DNA of 64,000 bases. Origin: an uncultured Armatimonadota bacterium (GTDB lineage: Bacteria > Armatimonadota > Fimbriimonadia > Fimbriimonadales > Fimbriimonadaceae). This document shows, in pieces, positions 24,921 through 33,222 of this stretch. The DNA lies in the NCBI GenBank assembly GCA_903904815.1, contig CAIVDU010000039.1, forward strand, positions 1 through 64,000, given 5' to 3'. A program made the position numbers and the translations under genes. The number at the start of each line of letters is the position of its first letter. Position 1 is the first letter of the stretch. The notes under the pieces were generated by a model, which worked only from the letters and a program-made list of their open reading frames with translations, ran no database searches and had not been told where the DNA came from.

Positions 24921-25481
24921 CTAGCTAATTACGGTGATGGAGACGATCCGGTCACCCTTTTTGATCTTCTGGAGCACGTCCATGCCCATGACGACCTTGC
25001 CGAAGACGGTGTAGTCGCCATCGAGAAACTTGGCGGGGGCCAGCAGCATGTAAAACTGACTGTCGCCGCTGTCGCGGTCATCCAGGTTGTGAGCCAGGCC
25101 TACCGAACCTTCTTCGTTTACGAAACCGCTATCCTCGAACGGGATGCGAGCGCCGGATCCACCCTGGCCAATGTTTGCCGCATCGACATCAACTTTGGAT
25201 TGAGGATCACCGACCACCGCGAGGTAAGGCTTGGGGCTGCGCTCCACTTTGTGGAATCGTTGGCCGTCGTAAAACCCGGCGCGGGCAAGCTTGATGATGT
25301 GAGCGGTCGTCTTGGGAGCTTCGCGGGTGTGGAGCTTGATGATGATGTCCCCACGTCCCTCGATGGCGATGCGGAGCACCGTTTCACCCTGCTTGACCAC
25401 GTACGTCTGGGCGAAGCCAGCGAGAACGCTGCTGACTAAGGCAAGGCAAATAAAGACAGATCGAAAGAAGTGACTCAACAA
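24921..25481 (-). CDS. Secreted cyclophilin-type peptidyl-prolyl isomerase
   Basis: About 186 residues from TTG 25481. A signal peptide (SVFICLALVSSVLAGFA) is followed by a cyclophilin domain: IIIKLHTREAPKTTAHIIKLARAGFYDGQRFHKV, then GSVGLAHNLDDRDSGDSQFYMLL, then FLDGDYTVFGKVVMGMDVLQKI. Catalysis is cis/trans isomerisation of Xaa-Pro bonds, probably of exported proteins in the periplasm. The usual RFH...QxGD core is partly altered: the GDP-Q segment reads VVGDPQSKV. The frame is open much farther upstream, but that region is antisense or shadow to the GYF/TM2 gene. It lies 38 bp after that gene. Confidence 0.85.
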   Translation of the reverse strand: MLSHFFRSVFICLALVSSVLAGFAQTYVVKQGETVLRIAIEGRGDIIIKLHTREAPKTTAHIIKLARAGFYDGQRFHKVERSPKPYLAVVGDPQSKVDVDAANIGQGGSGARIPFEDSGFVNEEGSVGLAHNLDDRDSGDSQFYMLLAPAKFLDGDYTVFGKVVMGMDVLQKIKKGDRIVSITVIS

Positions 25482-25519
25482 CGATTTAGACGCGCGAGCC
25501 CTCCCAGAGGCTCCTGCGA

Positions 25520-26104
25520 TTATTCGGGTAATTCTCGACCATAGCCATCGAATTTCAATCCGCCGGTGAGAATCAGGATCCCGTCGATAAACGACCACAC
25601 AAATCCGATTCCCATGCACAGGAAGCTGACGAGCTGAAGCGCGCCGATCGCGCCATAGCCGAGATACATGCGGCCCAGTCCCGGAATGACCAGGTTCAGA
25701 ATCCCGCCCAAGGCTCGGCTCTTGTCGCTTCGTGTGGCACTGAACGCCGGTTGGTAGGACCCGTAGGGCGAGGGGCTTGCGTAGGGAGACTGGGTGGGAA
25801 AGACCGATTGGGTGGGCGCTTGAGGAGCGGACATGAACCCCGGCTCTAAGCCATAGGACCGAGGCTGAGTGGGCGCGGCGGGTTCGAACCGAGGAGCAGG
25901 CGGGGGAGGAGGCGAGGTCGGGGCCGTGTTTACAAACAGAGACAAGAGATCGGGGCACCGCTCGGCAGGAAGCCAGTCGCTCATGCCGGTGTACCAAACA
26001 TAGGTATCGCGTGCGATCACCCCACCCTGAACCAGCTCATCGATCTGTTCCCGAGTGAGTGGACCTAGCTGTCCGTAATGTCCAATGTAATACCAGTCCG
26101 CCAC
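25520..26104 (-). CDS. GYF_2 and TM2 domain membrane protein
   Basis: 194 residues. Residues 1-50 form a GYF_2 domain (WYYIGHYGQLGPLTREQIDELV... YVWYTGMSDWLPA). A Pro/Ser/Gln-rich linker (about 60-125) follows, then a TM2 domain with two helices (ALGGILNLVIPGLGRMYLGY and LVSFLCMGIGFVWSFIDGILIL). GYF_2 domains bind Pro-rich partners, and the linker itself is Pro-rich. The start is GTG 26104 with GGAGAA six bases upstream. A TACAAT box at 26125-26130 gives a short leader containing that ribosome site. Confidence 0.85.
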   Translation of the reverse strand: MADWYYIGHYGQLGPLTREQIDELVQGGVIARDTYVWYTGMSDWLPAERCPDLLSLFVNTAPTSPPPPPAPRFEPAAPTQPRSYGLEPGFMSAPQAPTQSVFPTQSPYASPSPYGSYQPAFSATRSDKSRALGGILNLVIPGLGRMYLGYGAIGALQLVSFLCMGIGFVWSFIDGILILTGGLKFDGYGRELPE

Positions 26105-26124
26105 AGATTCTCCGCTGAGATTTG

Positions 26125-26130
26125 ATTGTA
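26125..26130 (-). promoter_or_regulatory. -10 element TACAAT of the GYF/TM2 gene
   Basis: TACAAT on the minus strand, 20 bp before GTG 26104. It leaves room for the GGAGAA ribosome site, so this promoter is not leaderless. Confidence 0.45.
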
Positions 26131-26189
26131 CGCGAACCTGGCGCGCTTGGGGGCATCAGACCTAGTCCGAGTTGGGGCAACACGCTTCA

Positions 26190-26377
26190 GTTAGGGTTCC
26201 ATTTTCAGTCTGATGGACTTCTTTAGGTTCGATTTGGCCCTCCCCCCGCCCTCTCCCGCGTACGTCCCGATTCGCATCCGCTCATTACTCTTCGACGGGA
26301 TCCGGAGACTTCGCTGCGGGCGAGGGGGCCAAGTCGGGCAGCACCGGCTTGACTCAACTGCATTGCCGATTGGGGTC
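26190..26377 (+). repeat. Left copy of a repeat flanking gltX-hisD
   Basis: TTTAGGTTCGATTTGGCCCTC, split with CGCTGCGGGCGAGGG and then CCGGCTTGACTCAACTGCAT, recurs with gaps at 29318-29450. No gene is seen between 26131 and 26406. Confidence 0.65.
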
Positions 26378-26406
26378 GGAGACGATCGAACCCTGCGCCG
26401 CCACGG

Positions 26407-26412
26407 TACCCT
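26407..26412 (+). promoter_or_regulatory. -10 element GGTACCCT, predicted leaderless start of gltX
   Basis: TACCCT ends seven bases before ATG 26420. No convincing -35 hexamer is visible. Confidence 0.5.
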
Positions 26413-26419
26413 TAAGCCC

Positions 26420-27976
26420 ATGTCGGTCCGCGTCCGATTCGCTCCCAGCCCGACGGGCAAGCTGCACATTGGTGCGCTTCGCACCGTTTTCTTCGTTCAC
26501 CTCTTCGCCAAGAAGCATGGTGGCCAAAACATTTTGCGCATCGAGGACACCGACCGCACTCGTTACAATCCCGAAAGTGAGCGTGAGTTTATCGAGACGC
26601 TTGCCTGGGTCGGCATCGAATTCGACGAGGGGCCCCACATCGGCGGGCCGAACGCTCCTTACCGTCAGAGCGAGCGTAAAGAGGCGGGCATCTACCAGGA
26701 GCACATTGATCGTCTCTTGGAACTGGGTCACGCCTACAAAGCGTTCGAGACCTCCCAGGAACTCGAAGAGATGCGCGAGTTCCAGACCATCAACAAGCAG
26801 CCGACCGGCTACTTCGGGGGTTCCTGGCGAGACGCCAATCCGGAACAGGTAGAAGCGGAAATCGCGGCCGGGAAGCCGTACGTCATTCGTCAGCGAATCC
26901 CTCGCGATCGAAAGATCGTGGTGCAGGACGGAATTCGCGGTCGCATCGAATTCGAGTCGAACAACCTTCCCGACCCGGTGCTGATCAAAGCGGACGGAAT
27001 GCCGACGTACCACTTCGCGGCGATGGTGGATGACCATCTGATGGGAACGACTCACATCTTCCGAGGGGAAGAGTGGCTCCCGTCGTCGCCCATTCACTGG
27101 CTGCTGTTCGAGCAGTTCGGCTGGACTCCGCCGGTCTTCATTCACTGCTCGGTGATCGTCGGCGCCGACGGTAAGAAGCTGAGCAAGCGCCACGGCGCGA
27201 CGCGAGTTTTGGATTACGGGGCTCAGGGCTACCTCAAGGGTCCACTGAAGAACTTCATCGCCCTCATCGGATGGTCGCCGGGAGATGAGCGGGAGATCAT
27301 GACCGAGGAGGAGCTGGTTGAAGCTTTCGATCTCAAGGGTCTGCAGACCTCCCCGGGCAAGTTCGATATCGAAAAGCTGAAGTGGATGAACGGCTCGGCA
27401 ATTCGGGCGATGGACCCCGAGGAGCTGCTCGAGGCGCTCCTAGCGCTCGTTCACGACCCCTACACCGCCCAGTATTGGGAGGAGTTCGAGGATGAGAACC
27501 CGATGCCGAACAAGCCGCCGATCGACGGAAAGGTCATCCTGCATCGCTTAAGGCTCTTGGGCGGGGCGGCTCAGAGAGATAGGGCCTATCTGCTTGAGGC
27601 GGTCAAGCTGGAGCAGGAGCGCGTCCAGACCCTGGTCGACTTCGGGGAAGCGTGTGAGTTCTTCCTGGTGGACGAGGTCCACATGGAGCAGAAGGCAGTC
27701 GATAAGTGGCTGAAACAGCCTCACGTACCCGCGCTGTTGGATTGGATTATTGCCAAGCTCGATGAGAGCGCGGACACGTCGGTAGAGCGATTCGATGCGA
27801 TCCTGAAGGAGTTCCAGACCAACGCGGGGATGGAGAAGCTCGGCCCCGTCGTCCACCCAACTCGCGTCGCCCTGACCGGCAAAACCGTGGGTCCTGGACT
27901 GTTTGAACTGATGAGTGTCCTTGGCGCAGACCGCATTCGCGCCCGTATCGCCAGAGCCCGAACCTTCATTTCATGA
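26420..27976 (+). CDS. gltX: Glutamyl-tRNA synthetase
   Basis: 518 residues from ATG 26420, beginning MSVRVRFAPSPTGKLHIGA, the class I signature with the HIGH-type motif HIGA. RIEDTDRTR, the anticodon-side IHWLLFEQFGW and the KMSKS-type loop KKLSKRHGA complete the catalytic domain. The C-terminal half is the helical anticodon-binding region. It charges tRNA-Glu, and in organisms lacking GlnRS also tRNA-Gln, but which case applies cannot be told here. The open frame upstream of 26420 lacks homology. The stop overlaps the hisD start (ATGA). Confidence 0.95.
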   Translation: MSVRVRFAPSPTGKLHIGALRTVFFVHLFAKKHGGQNILRIEDTDRTRYNPESEREFIETLAWVGIEFDEGPHIGGPNAPYRQSERKEAGIYQEHIDRLLELGHAYKAFETSQELEEMREFQTINKQPTGYFGGSWRDANPEQVEAEIAAGKPYVIRQRIPRDRKIVVQDGIRGRIEFESNNLPDPVLIKADGMPTYHFAAMVDDHLMGTTHIFRGEEWLPSSPIHWLLFEQFGWTPPVFIHCSVIVGADGKKLSKRHGATRVLDYGAQGYLKGPLKNFIALIGWSPGDEREIMTEEELVEAFDLKGLQTSPGKFDIEKLKWMNGSAIRAMDPEELLEALLALVHDPYTAQYWEEFEDENPMPNKPPIDGKVILHRLRLLGGAAQRDRAYLLEAVKLEQERVQTLVDFGEACEFFLVDEVHMEQKAVDKWLKQPHVPALLDWIIAKLDESADTSVERFDAILKEFQTNAGMEKLGPVVHPTRVALTGKTVGPGLFELMSVLGADRIRARIARARTFIS

Positions 27977-29316
27977 GCACCCTCGTCCAAATCGTCGACA
28001 CTACTACCGAGGACGCCTTAGCCCTGCTGCGTCATCGATCGGTCAAGCGCGATTTGGATACCGAAGGAATCGTCCGAACCATCATCGAAGATGTTCGGAC
28101 GCGGGGCGATCAAGCCCTGCTGGAGATAGGGCGGAAGTTTGACTCTCCGAACCTGACGTCGCTGAGAGTCACGGATGCGGAGATCGAATCGGCAAACGTT
28201 CCCGAGAACGCCAGGCTCGCGATTGCGGTGAGCGCCCGGCGGGTGCGCGACTTTCATGAACTTCAACTGAACGCGTTGACGGCAGGGCTGTTCCCGACCG
28301 GGACTGGCTATGGCTGGTCGGTGGTCGACGGAAAGCAAAACGGGGCAAACGATTTTGGCCCCGGCACGCTCGGGCAGCGGCTCCTCCCGGTCTCGGCAGC
28401 GGGCATCTACGTGCCCGGTGGCGGAGCGCCCTATGCGAGTTCGGTGATCATGAACGCGGTTCCCGCGATCGTGGCGGGAGCCGGCAAGGTGGTCATCACC
28501 TCTCCGGCTGCGGAGAGCGGAGGGCTCGCGCCAGCGGTTCTCGCAGCGATTCGCGAGCTTGGGATCAAAGACGCGTTCAAGATGGGCGGAGCCGGCGCAG
28601 TGGCGGCCCTCGCTTTTGGCACCGAGACGGTTCCCAAGGTCGACACGATCGCCGGACCGGGAAATCGCTTCGTCAATGAAGCCAAAAGACAGCTGTGGGG
28701 AACGGTGGGCCTAGATGGCTACGCGGGCCCCAGCGAAGTGTGTGTCCTCGCCGATGTCCAGGCCAATGCGGCTTGGGCCGCCGCCGACCTCCTGACCCAG
28801 ATCGAACACGCTCCGGACAACGCCGCGTTCCTCATCACCCTCAGCCGGGCCAAAGCGGATGAGATTCTCGCCGCCGTCGAGTCACAGTTGACGGGAGCGG
28901 CTCGCGAGGCCACGATGCGGGCAGCGCTGAAGAATGAAAGTCTGGTGATCATCGTGAGAGACCTCGAAGAGGCAGCGGACGTCGTCAACGCAATCGCACC
29001 CGAGCACATTACGGTCGCGCTCCACTCTCCCGAGGCGTTTCTCGGAAAGATTCGAAATGCGGGCTGCGTTTTGCTGGGAGAATGGACTCCCGAAAGTGCG
29101 GGAGATTTCACGCTCGGCCCCTCCCACACGCTTCCGACGAGTGGGGCGGCGAGGTTCGGCAGCCCGGTCAACGTCCTGAATTTCCTGAAGGTGCAGAGCG
29201 TGGCTCACCTGACGAGGGCCCAGCTTGAACCGCTGATTCCGACCATCAAGGCTTTTGGGGAGATGGAAGGGTTTCCGACGCACGCTCACGGCGCTACGAT
29301 TCGGTTCGAACCGTAA
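27973..29316 (+). CDS. hisD: Histidinol dehydrogenase
   Basis: 447 residues. Landmarks are VPGGGAPYASSVIMNAVPA, KVDTIAGPGNRFVNEAKRQL, GPSEVCVLAD, QIEHAPDNAAFLIT (zinc/active-site His), PEHITV and the C-terminal GPSHTLPTSGAARFGSPVNV. It catalyses the last two oxidations of histidine synthesis with NAD+. The gene overlaps gltX by 4 bp and no other his gene is adjacent. N-terminal sequence and length agree with the family. Confidence 0.95.
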   Translation: MSTLVQIVDTTTEDALALLRHRSVKRDLDTEGIVRTIIEDVRTRGDQALLEIGRKFDSPNLTSLRVTDAEIESANVPENARLAIAVSARRVRDFHELQLNALTAGLFPTGTGYGWSVVDGKQNGANDFGPGTLGQRLLPVSAAGIYVPGGGAPYASSVIMNAVPAIVAGAGKVVITSPAAESGGLAPAVLAAIRELGIKDAFKMGGAGAVAALAFGTETVPKVDTIAGPGNRFVNEAKRQLWGTVGLDGYAGPSEVCVLADVQANAAWAAADLLTQIEHAPDNAAFLITLSRAKADEILAAVESQLTGAAREATMRAALKNESLVIIVRDLEEAADVVNAIAPEHITVALHSPEAFLGKIRNAGCVLLGEWTPESAGDFTLGPSHTLPTSGAARFGSPVNVLNFLKVQSVAHLTRAQLEPLIPTIKAFGEMEGFPTHAHGATIRFEP

Positions 29317-29317
29317 A

Positions 29318-29450
29318 CGGGGATTCCATTGGACTTTTTAGGTTCGATTTTGCCCTCTCCGCGCCCTTAGGTTCTCTCCCGCTCATCGCTCCGCTGCGGG
29401 CGAGGGAGACAGTTCCAGAGCTTCCGGCTTGACTCAACTGCATGGCTTCC
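29318..29450 (+). repeat. Right copy of the repeat flanking gltX-hisD
   Basis: TTTTTAGGTTCGATTTTGCC, then CCGCTGCGGGCGAGGG and TTCCGGCTTGACTCAACTGC match the copy at 26190-26377 in the same orientation. The left copy is longer by several tens of bases in the middle. Confidence 0.65.
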
Positions 29451-29829
29451 TTCCATGCCCGAAGTGCGTCAAGATTTGCTGACGCTTCCCGACTACCTGT
29501 GGGCATCGCGCTCGGACGCTTCGCTGAAGGAGGGGTCAGAGTAACGCAACAGGCCCCAAATTCGTAATCGGGGCCCTCTCCGGCAGCGGAGCGGTGCGCC
29601 GGGGAGGGAAGGGAGGGGGGGAAACCGACACTGTGAGCGAAGCGAAATCCGCTAGTTCGCAAGCATTTTGAGCGATCTTCCAATTTGACGCTAATCTTTC
29701 GACGCGGAGGATAGCAGTTTTACTACATCGCGTAGGTCATCTTGCAAGCCTAATGATTGGCCATGACTTGAACCCACAAATGACCACAATTTCCCCGCAT
29801 CAGGTTCAAGCTCCCGGGGATGGACGGGG
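29451..29829. other. Non-coding stretch with GC-rich hairpin
   Basis: No gene is supported. GGCCCC and GGGGCC near 29550-29573 can form a stem, followed by G-rich tracts. Near 29765-29810 CTTGAACC and GGTTCAAG form an 8-bp inverted repeat. No tRNA cloverleaf could be built around it. Confidence 0.4.
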
Positions 29830-29835
29830 TACCCT
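29830..29835 (+). promoter_or_regulatory. -10 element GGTACCCT upstream of the dehydrogenase
   Basis: TACCCT ends eight bases before ATG 29844, so a leaderless or nearly leaderless transcript is predicted. Confidence 0.4.
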
Positions 29836-29843
29836 CGGTCGCA

Positions 29844-30716
29844 ATGTCTCAGCAACTCGGATTCGCAGGGATGGGCACGATGGGGGCCCCGATGGCTGGC
29901 CACCTGCTCACCGCTGGATACAACGTTTTCGTCTGGAATCGCACCGCGGCTAAGGCCGAGCCGCTTCGAGATAAGGGCGGCGTACCGGTAGCCACTTTGG
30001 AAGAGATGGGGGCCCAATGCGACGTGGTCTTCCTCTGCGTGAACCGCACCGAGGACGTCAAAGAGTGCTTAGACGCGCTGACCAAGAACGCCAAGCCGGG
30101 AACCCTGTTCATCGATCACAGCACGATCGCTCCCGACGGGGCGAAGGCGATCGCCGAGGATCTTCGAGCGAAGGGCTTCCGGTTTGTCGATGCGCCGGTC
30201 ACCGGCGGCAGCGTCGGCGCGGAAAAGGGTCAGTTAACGATTTTTCTTGGCGGCGCGGAACCCGACGTCGCAGAAGCGCTTGATCTCGTGAAACCGTACG
30301 CGAAGCGCGCCGAGCGGATGGGTGAATCCGGATCCGGACAGTGGGCAAAGCTGGCAAACCAGATTGCGGTGGGTGGAGCGCTGATGGCCCTTTGTGAAAC
30401 GCTGAGCTTCGCCCATAAGGCGGGCTTGGATCTCGTTCAAATTCGCAACATGGTAGCCGGCGGATCGGGTGGCAGCTGGGCTTTTGAAAACTATGGCCCC
30501 AAAATCCTCCAGAAGGATTGGACCCCTGGGTTCAGCGTCAAGAATCAGCGAAAAGACTTTGGCTACTGCCGCGCAGCGGCCAAGACCACCGATGCGGCCA
30601 TCCCTTGCACGGACCTCGTGGACAGCCTCCTGGCCAAGCTAGAAGAGCAGGGGCATGCCGAGTGGACCACGGCCGCCTTGTACGAAATTCTTGTTGAAAT
30701 GGGTGCCGACGCTTGA
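29844..30716 (+). CDS. NAD(P)-dependent beta-hydroxyacid dehydrogenase (3-hydroxyisobutyrate dehydrogenase family)
   Basis: 290 residues from ATG 29844. The Rossmann start is LGFAGMGTMGAPMAGHLLTAGYNVFVWNRT, with the family's GxGxMGxPMAxxL. Substrate-binding FVDAPVTGGSVGAEKGQLTIFLGG and the catalytic-Lys region GQWAKLANQI (Lys near residue 171) follow, then the all-helical C-terminal domain. Relatives reduce or oxidise 3-hydroxyisobutyrate, tartronate semialdehyde or glyoxylate. The exact substrate is open. The stop overlaps the TTG start of the ABC ATPase gene (TTGA), which links it to that operon. Confidence 0.88.
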   Translation: MSQQLGFAGMGTMGAPMAGHLLTAGYNVFVWNRTAAKAEPLRDKGGVPVATLEEMGAQCDVVFLCVNRTEDVKECLDALTKNAKPGTLFIDHSTIAPDGAKAIAEDLRAKGFRFVDAPVTGGSVGAEKGQLTIFLGGAEPDVAEALDLVKPYAKRAERMGESGSGQWAKLANQIAVGGALMALCETLSFAHKAGLDLVQIRNMVAGGSGGSWAFENYGPKILQKDWTPGFSVKNQRKDFGYCRAAAKTTDAAIPCTDLVDSLLAKLEEQGHAEWTTAALYEILVEMGADA

Positions 30717-32230
30717 ATTGGGCGGTCGACATGACGGGGATCACGAAGCGCTTCGGCGCGGTGACCGCGCTCGATCGTGTCGACCTGCAGGTTGCTTCCG
30801 GAACCCTCCACGCCGTTGTCGGCGAGAACGGGGCCGGGAAGACGACCCTCATGCGAATCCTGTACGGCGTGTTTGGGCCGGATGAGGGGACAGTAAAGCT
30901 CTCGAATGACCAGGTGCGGTCCTTCAAGACTTCTCGCGACGCGATCGCGGCAGGCATCGGGATGGTTAGCCAGCACTATGGGATCATCCCGGCTCTGAGC
31001 TGTCTCCAGAACTTGATTCTGGGAGCCGAAGGCGGAGCGATTCTCGACATCCGTTCGGCGGAAACAAGGGCCCAAACGCTGGCCACCCGAATGGGGTTTG
31101 AGTTCGATTGGCATCAAGATGCCTCGACCCTGAGCCCGGCCGGCGCGCAAAAGCTGGAGATCCTCAAGCTCCTCTGGCGCGAAGCGAAGATCATGATCCT
31201 CGACGAGCCGACCGCCATGCTTTCACCAGCGGACAGCGATGCGCTCTTCCAAAGCATGCGTAAGCTCGCCTCGGAGGGCGCCACCGTGATTCTGGTGACC
31301 CACCGACTGCCCGAGGTGATGGACCACTGTTCACGGGTGACCGTCTTGCGGGGCGGCAAGCTGATTGAAACGAAGGACGTGGCCGATACGGACGCCAAGC
31401 GGCTTGCCGCGCTCATCATTGGATCAAGCTCCGCCTCGGCGGCGCCGCCTTCAGATGCTATTGCTCCCCCCGCCGAAATCGGCGCTCCGATGCTGGAACT
31501 CAAGGACCTCGTGGTTCGGGGCGTTCGCGGCGAGGACGCTCTTAAGCAGGTGAATCTGAACGTGAGGGCGGGGGAACTGCTGGGAATCGCCGGTGTCGAT
31601 GGCAGTGGGCAACGAGAGCTTTTTCAGTCGATCCTGGGTCTGGTTAGGGCGAAGGAGGGCCAGATCTTGCTTGGTGGGCAGGATTCGACCAAGCTCAAAG
31701 CCATCGACCGGATTCGCCTTGGTTTGAGAGCCATTCCGGAAGACCGACACGAAGAGGCGGTGATCGAAGAGTGGTCTTTGGAGCAGAATTCCGCGCTTGG
31801 CCTCCAACGACTTGAACCGCTCTCGACCAAGGGTCTTGTAAACACGTCGGCCCGAGCCGACTGGGCGGCAAAGGTGGCCGCGAAGTTTAACACGAAGCAT
31901 GGTGGGCTGAAGCTTCCCATGGGCAGTCTCTCCGGCGGCAACCAACAGCGGTTCGTCGCGGGGCGAGCGATTGAGTCTCAACCCAAGCTGATTCTCGCGT
32001 TCCAGCCTGCCCGTGGTCTAGACATTCGCGGTACCGCCGACGTCTATGCGGCTATCCGAGAGCGATGTCGAGAGGGCGCGGCTGCCATCGTTGTCAGCTT
32101 TGATTTAGACGAACTGATCGAGAACTGTGACCGAATCGTCGCGATGAATCACGGCCGAATCCACCAACCGAGTGCCAACGAGTCCCGCGACCGAGATGCG
32201 ATTGGAAGGCTCATGGTGGGTGCCGTTTGA
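30713..32230 (+). CDS. Sugar/nucleoside-type ABC transporter, double ATPase subunit
   Basis: 505 residues with two ABC domains. Domain 1 (residues 5-235) has Walker A GENGAGKT, Walker B IMILDEPTAML and the switch His in VTHRL. Its signature loop reads LSPAGAQKLEI instead of the usual LSVGxxQ. Domain 2 (about 262-500) has a degenerate Walker A (GVDGSGQRE), a normal signature LSGGNQQRFVAGR, and LILAFQPARGLDI in place of a canonical Walker B. This asymmetry is normal in RbsA/NupO-type proteins. The TTG 30713 start overlaps the preceding stop. An ATG at 30731 is an alternative. It works with the two permeases downstream. No BMP-type binding protein is present. Confidence 0.9.
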   Translation: MNWAVDMTGITKRFGAVTALDRVDLQVASGTLHAVVGENGAGKTTLMRILYGVFGPDEGTVKLSNDQVRSFKTSRDAIAAGIGMVSQHYGIIPALSCLQNLILGAEGGAILDIRSAETRAQTLATRMGFEFDWHQDASTLSPAGAQKLEILKLLWREAKIMILDEPTAMLSPADSDALFQSMRKLASEGATVILVTHRLPEVMDHCSRVTVLRGGKLIETKDVADTDAKRLAALIIGSSSASAAPPSDAIAPPAEIGAPMLELKDLVVRGVRGEDALKQVNLNVRAGELLGIAGVDGSGQRELFQSILGLVRAKEGQILLGGQDSTKLKAIDRIRLGLRAIPEDRHEEAVIEEWSLEQNSALGLQRLEPLSTKGLVNTSARADWAAKVAAKFNTKHGGLKLPMGSLSGGNQQRFVAGRAIESQPKLILAFQPARGLDIRGTADVYAAIRERCREGAAAIVVSFDLDELIENCDRIVAMNHGRIHQPSANESRDRDAIGRLMVGAV

Positions 32231-33222
32231 ACCGCAAAATGGTTCTGCTCATCGTGGGCGCATTGGCCCTGCTTGCCGGACTGATGATCCTTTCCGGCGC
32301 TAGCCCGTTGGGCTCGCTCGTGACTCTGCTCAAGGGCAGTCTTGGAACGCCAGCGGCAATTAGCGGAACACTTCGTGAAACGACTCCGCTGCTCATTCTC
32401 GGATTGGCGGTTTTCCTGGCGCTTCGCGCAGGCCTGTTCAATATTGGCGCGGAGGGCCAGTTCCTTCTCGGAGCCGTCGCCTGCACCTGGGTGAACCTTC
32501 GAATTCCCGGGTTTGGGGGCCTCATTCTGGGGACTCTTGCTGGGGCAATTGCCGGAGCGTTATGGGCTCTTCCGGCTGGTCTGATCAAGGCTTACCGAAA
32601 TGGGCATGAAGTCATCACCACGATCATGCTGAACAGCGTGGCGGTGTACCTCACGACCGCCTTGGTTGCCGGACCGATGAAGGATCCGAAGCAAGACAGC
32701 CCGACGACCGCCGACCTCGTGGCCGGTTCTCGTCTTCCGTGGTTATACGACCATGCTCCCGTCCAACTGAGCAGCGCGCTTCTCCTAGGACTTATTCTCA
32801 CCGCACTGGTGGCGCTTTGGCTGCGGAAAACGGTGGCGGGCTACGAGTTGCAGGCGGTCGGGGCTAGCCCAGGAGCGGCCAAGTACGCGGGCATCGACAA
32901 TCGACGCGTCGTTCTCGCCGCCATGTGTTCTTCCGGCGCGATTGCGGGAATCGCCGGAGTCGTTCAAGTGCTCGCCTACGAAGGTCGCTTCTACGCGGGA
33001 ATCTCGCCTGGATACGGCTTCGACGCACTCGGCGTGGCGCTGCTTGCGGGCGGCAGTGCTTGGGGAGTGATTCCGGCAAGCCTCCTTTTCGGGGTTCTCG
33101 CCAAAGGCGGCACTTCCTTGCAACTTGACGAAGTCCCCAAGGGGATCACCACCGTGGTGCTTGGGCTGATCATTCTGGTGGCGGCCGCTCTCCGCTATCG
33201 CAAGGTGTCAACCGATGTTTGA
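32227..33222 (+). CDS. ABC-transporter permease 1 (BPD_transp_2, nucleoside/sugar type)
   Basis: 331 residues from TTG 32227, overlapping the ATPase stop (TTGA). Multiple transmembrane helices include MVLLIVGALALLAGLMILSG and LLILGLAVFLALRAGLFNIGAEGQ, the latter holding the conserved FNIGAEGQ of NupP-like permeases. A coupling segment follows (GASPGAAKYAGIDNRRVVLAAMCSSG). It forms the channel with permease 2 for import of nucleosides or related solutes. An 8-bp overlap with the next gene indicates tight coupling. Confidence 0.9.
   Translation: MNRKMVLLIVGALALLAGLMILSGASPLGSLVTLLKGSLGTPAAISGTLRETTPLLILGLAVFLALRAGLFNIGAEGQFLLGAVACTWVNLRIPGFGGLILGTLAGAIAGALWALPAGLIKAYRNGHEVITTIMLNSVAVYLTTALVAGPMKDPKQDSPTTADLVAGSRLPWLYDHAPVQLSSALLLGLILTALVALWLRKTVAGYELQAVGASPGAAKYAGIDNRRVVLAAMCSSGAIAGIAGVVQVLAYEGRFYAGISPGYGFDALGVALLAGGSAWGVIPASLLFGVLAKGGTSLQLDEVPKGITTVVLGLIILVAAALRYRKVSTDV

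Noticed and set aside
25482-25997. Long upstream extension of the cyclophilin frame
   Set aside because: It overlaps the GYF/TM2 gene in another frame, and the signal peptide begins only near 25478.
26213-26419. 69-codon N-terminal extension of GltX
   Set aside because: The GluRS fold starts at MSVRVRFAPSPTG, a TACCCT box lies seven bases before that ATG, and the extension lies within the flanking repeat.
29755-29815. tRNA-like GGTTCAAG segment
   Set aside because: No acceptor, D-arm or anticodon arm can be formed around it. It is better explained as an 8-bp inverted repeat.
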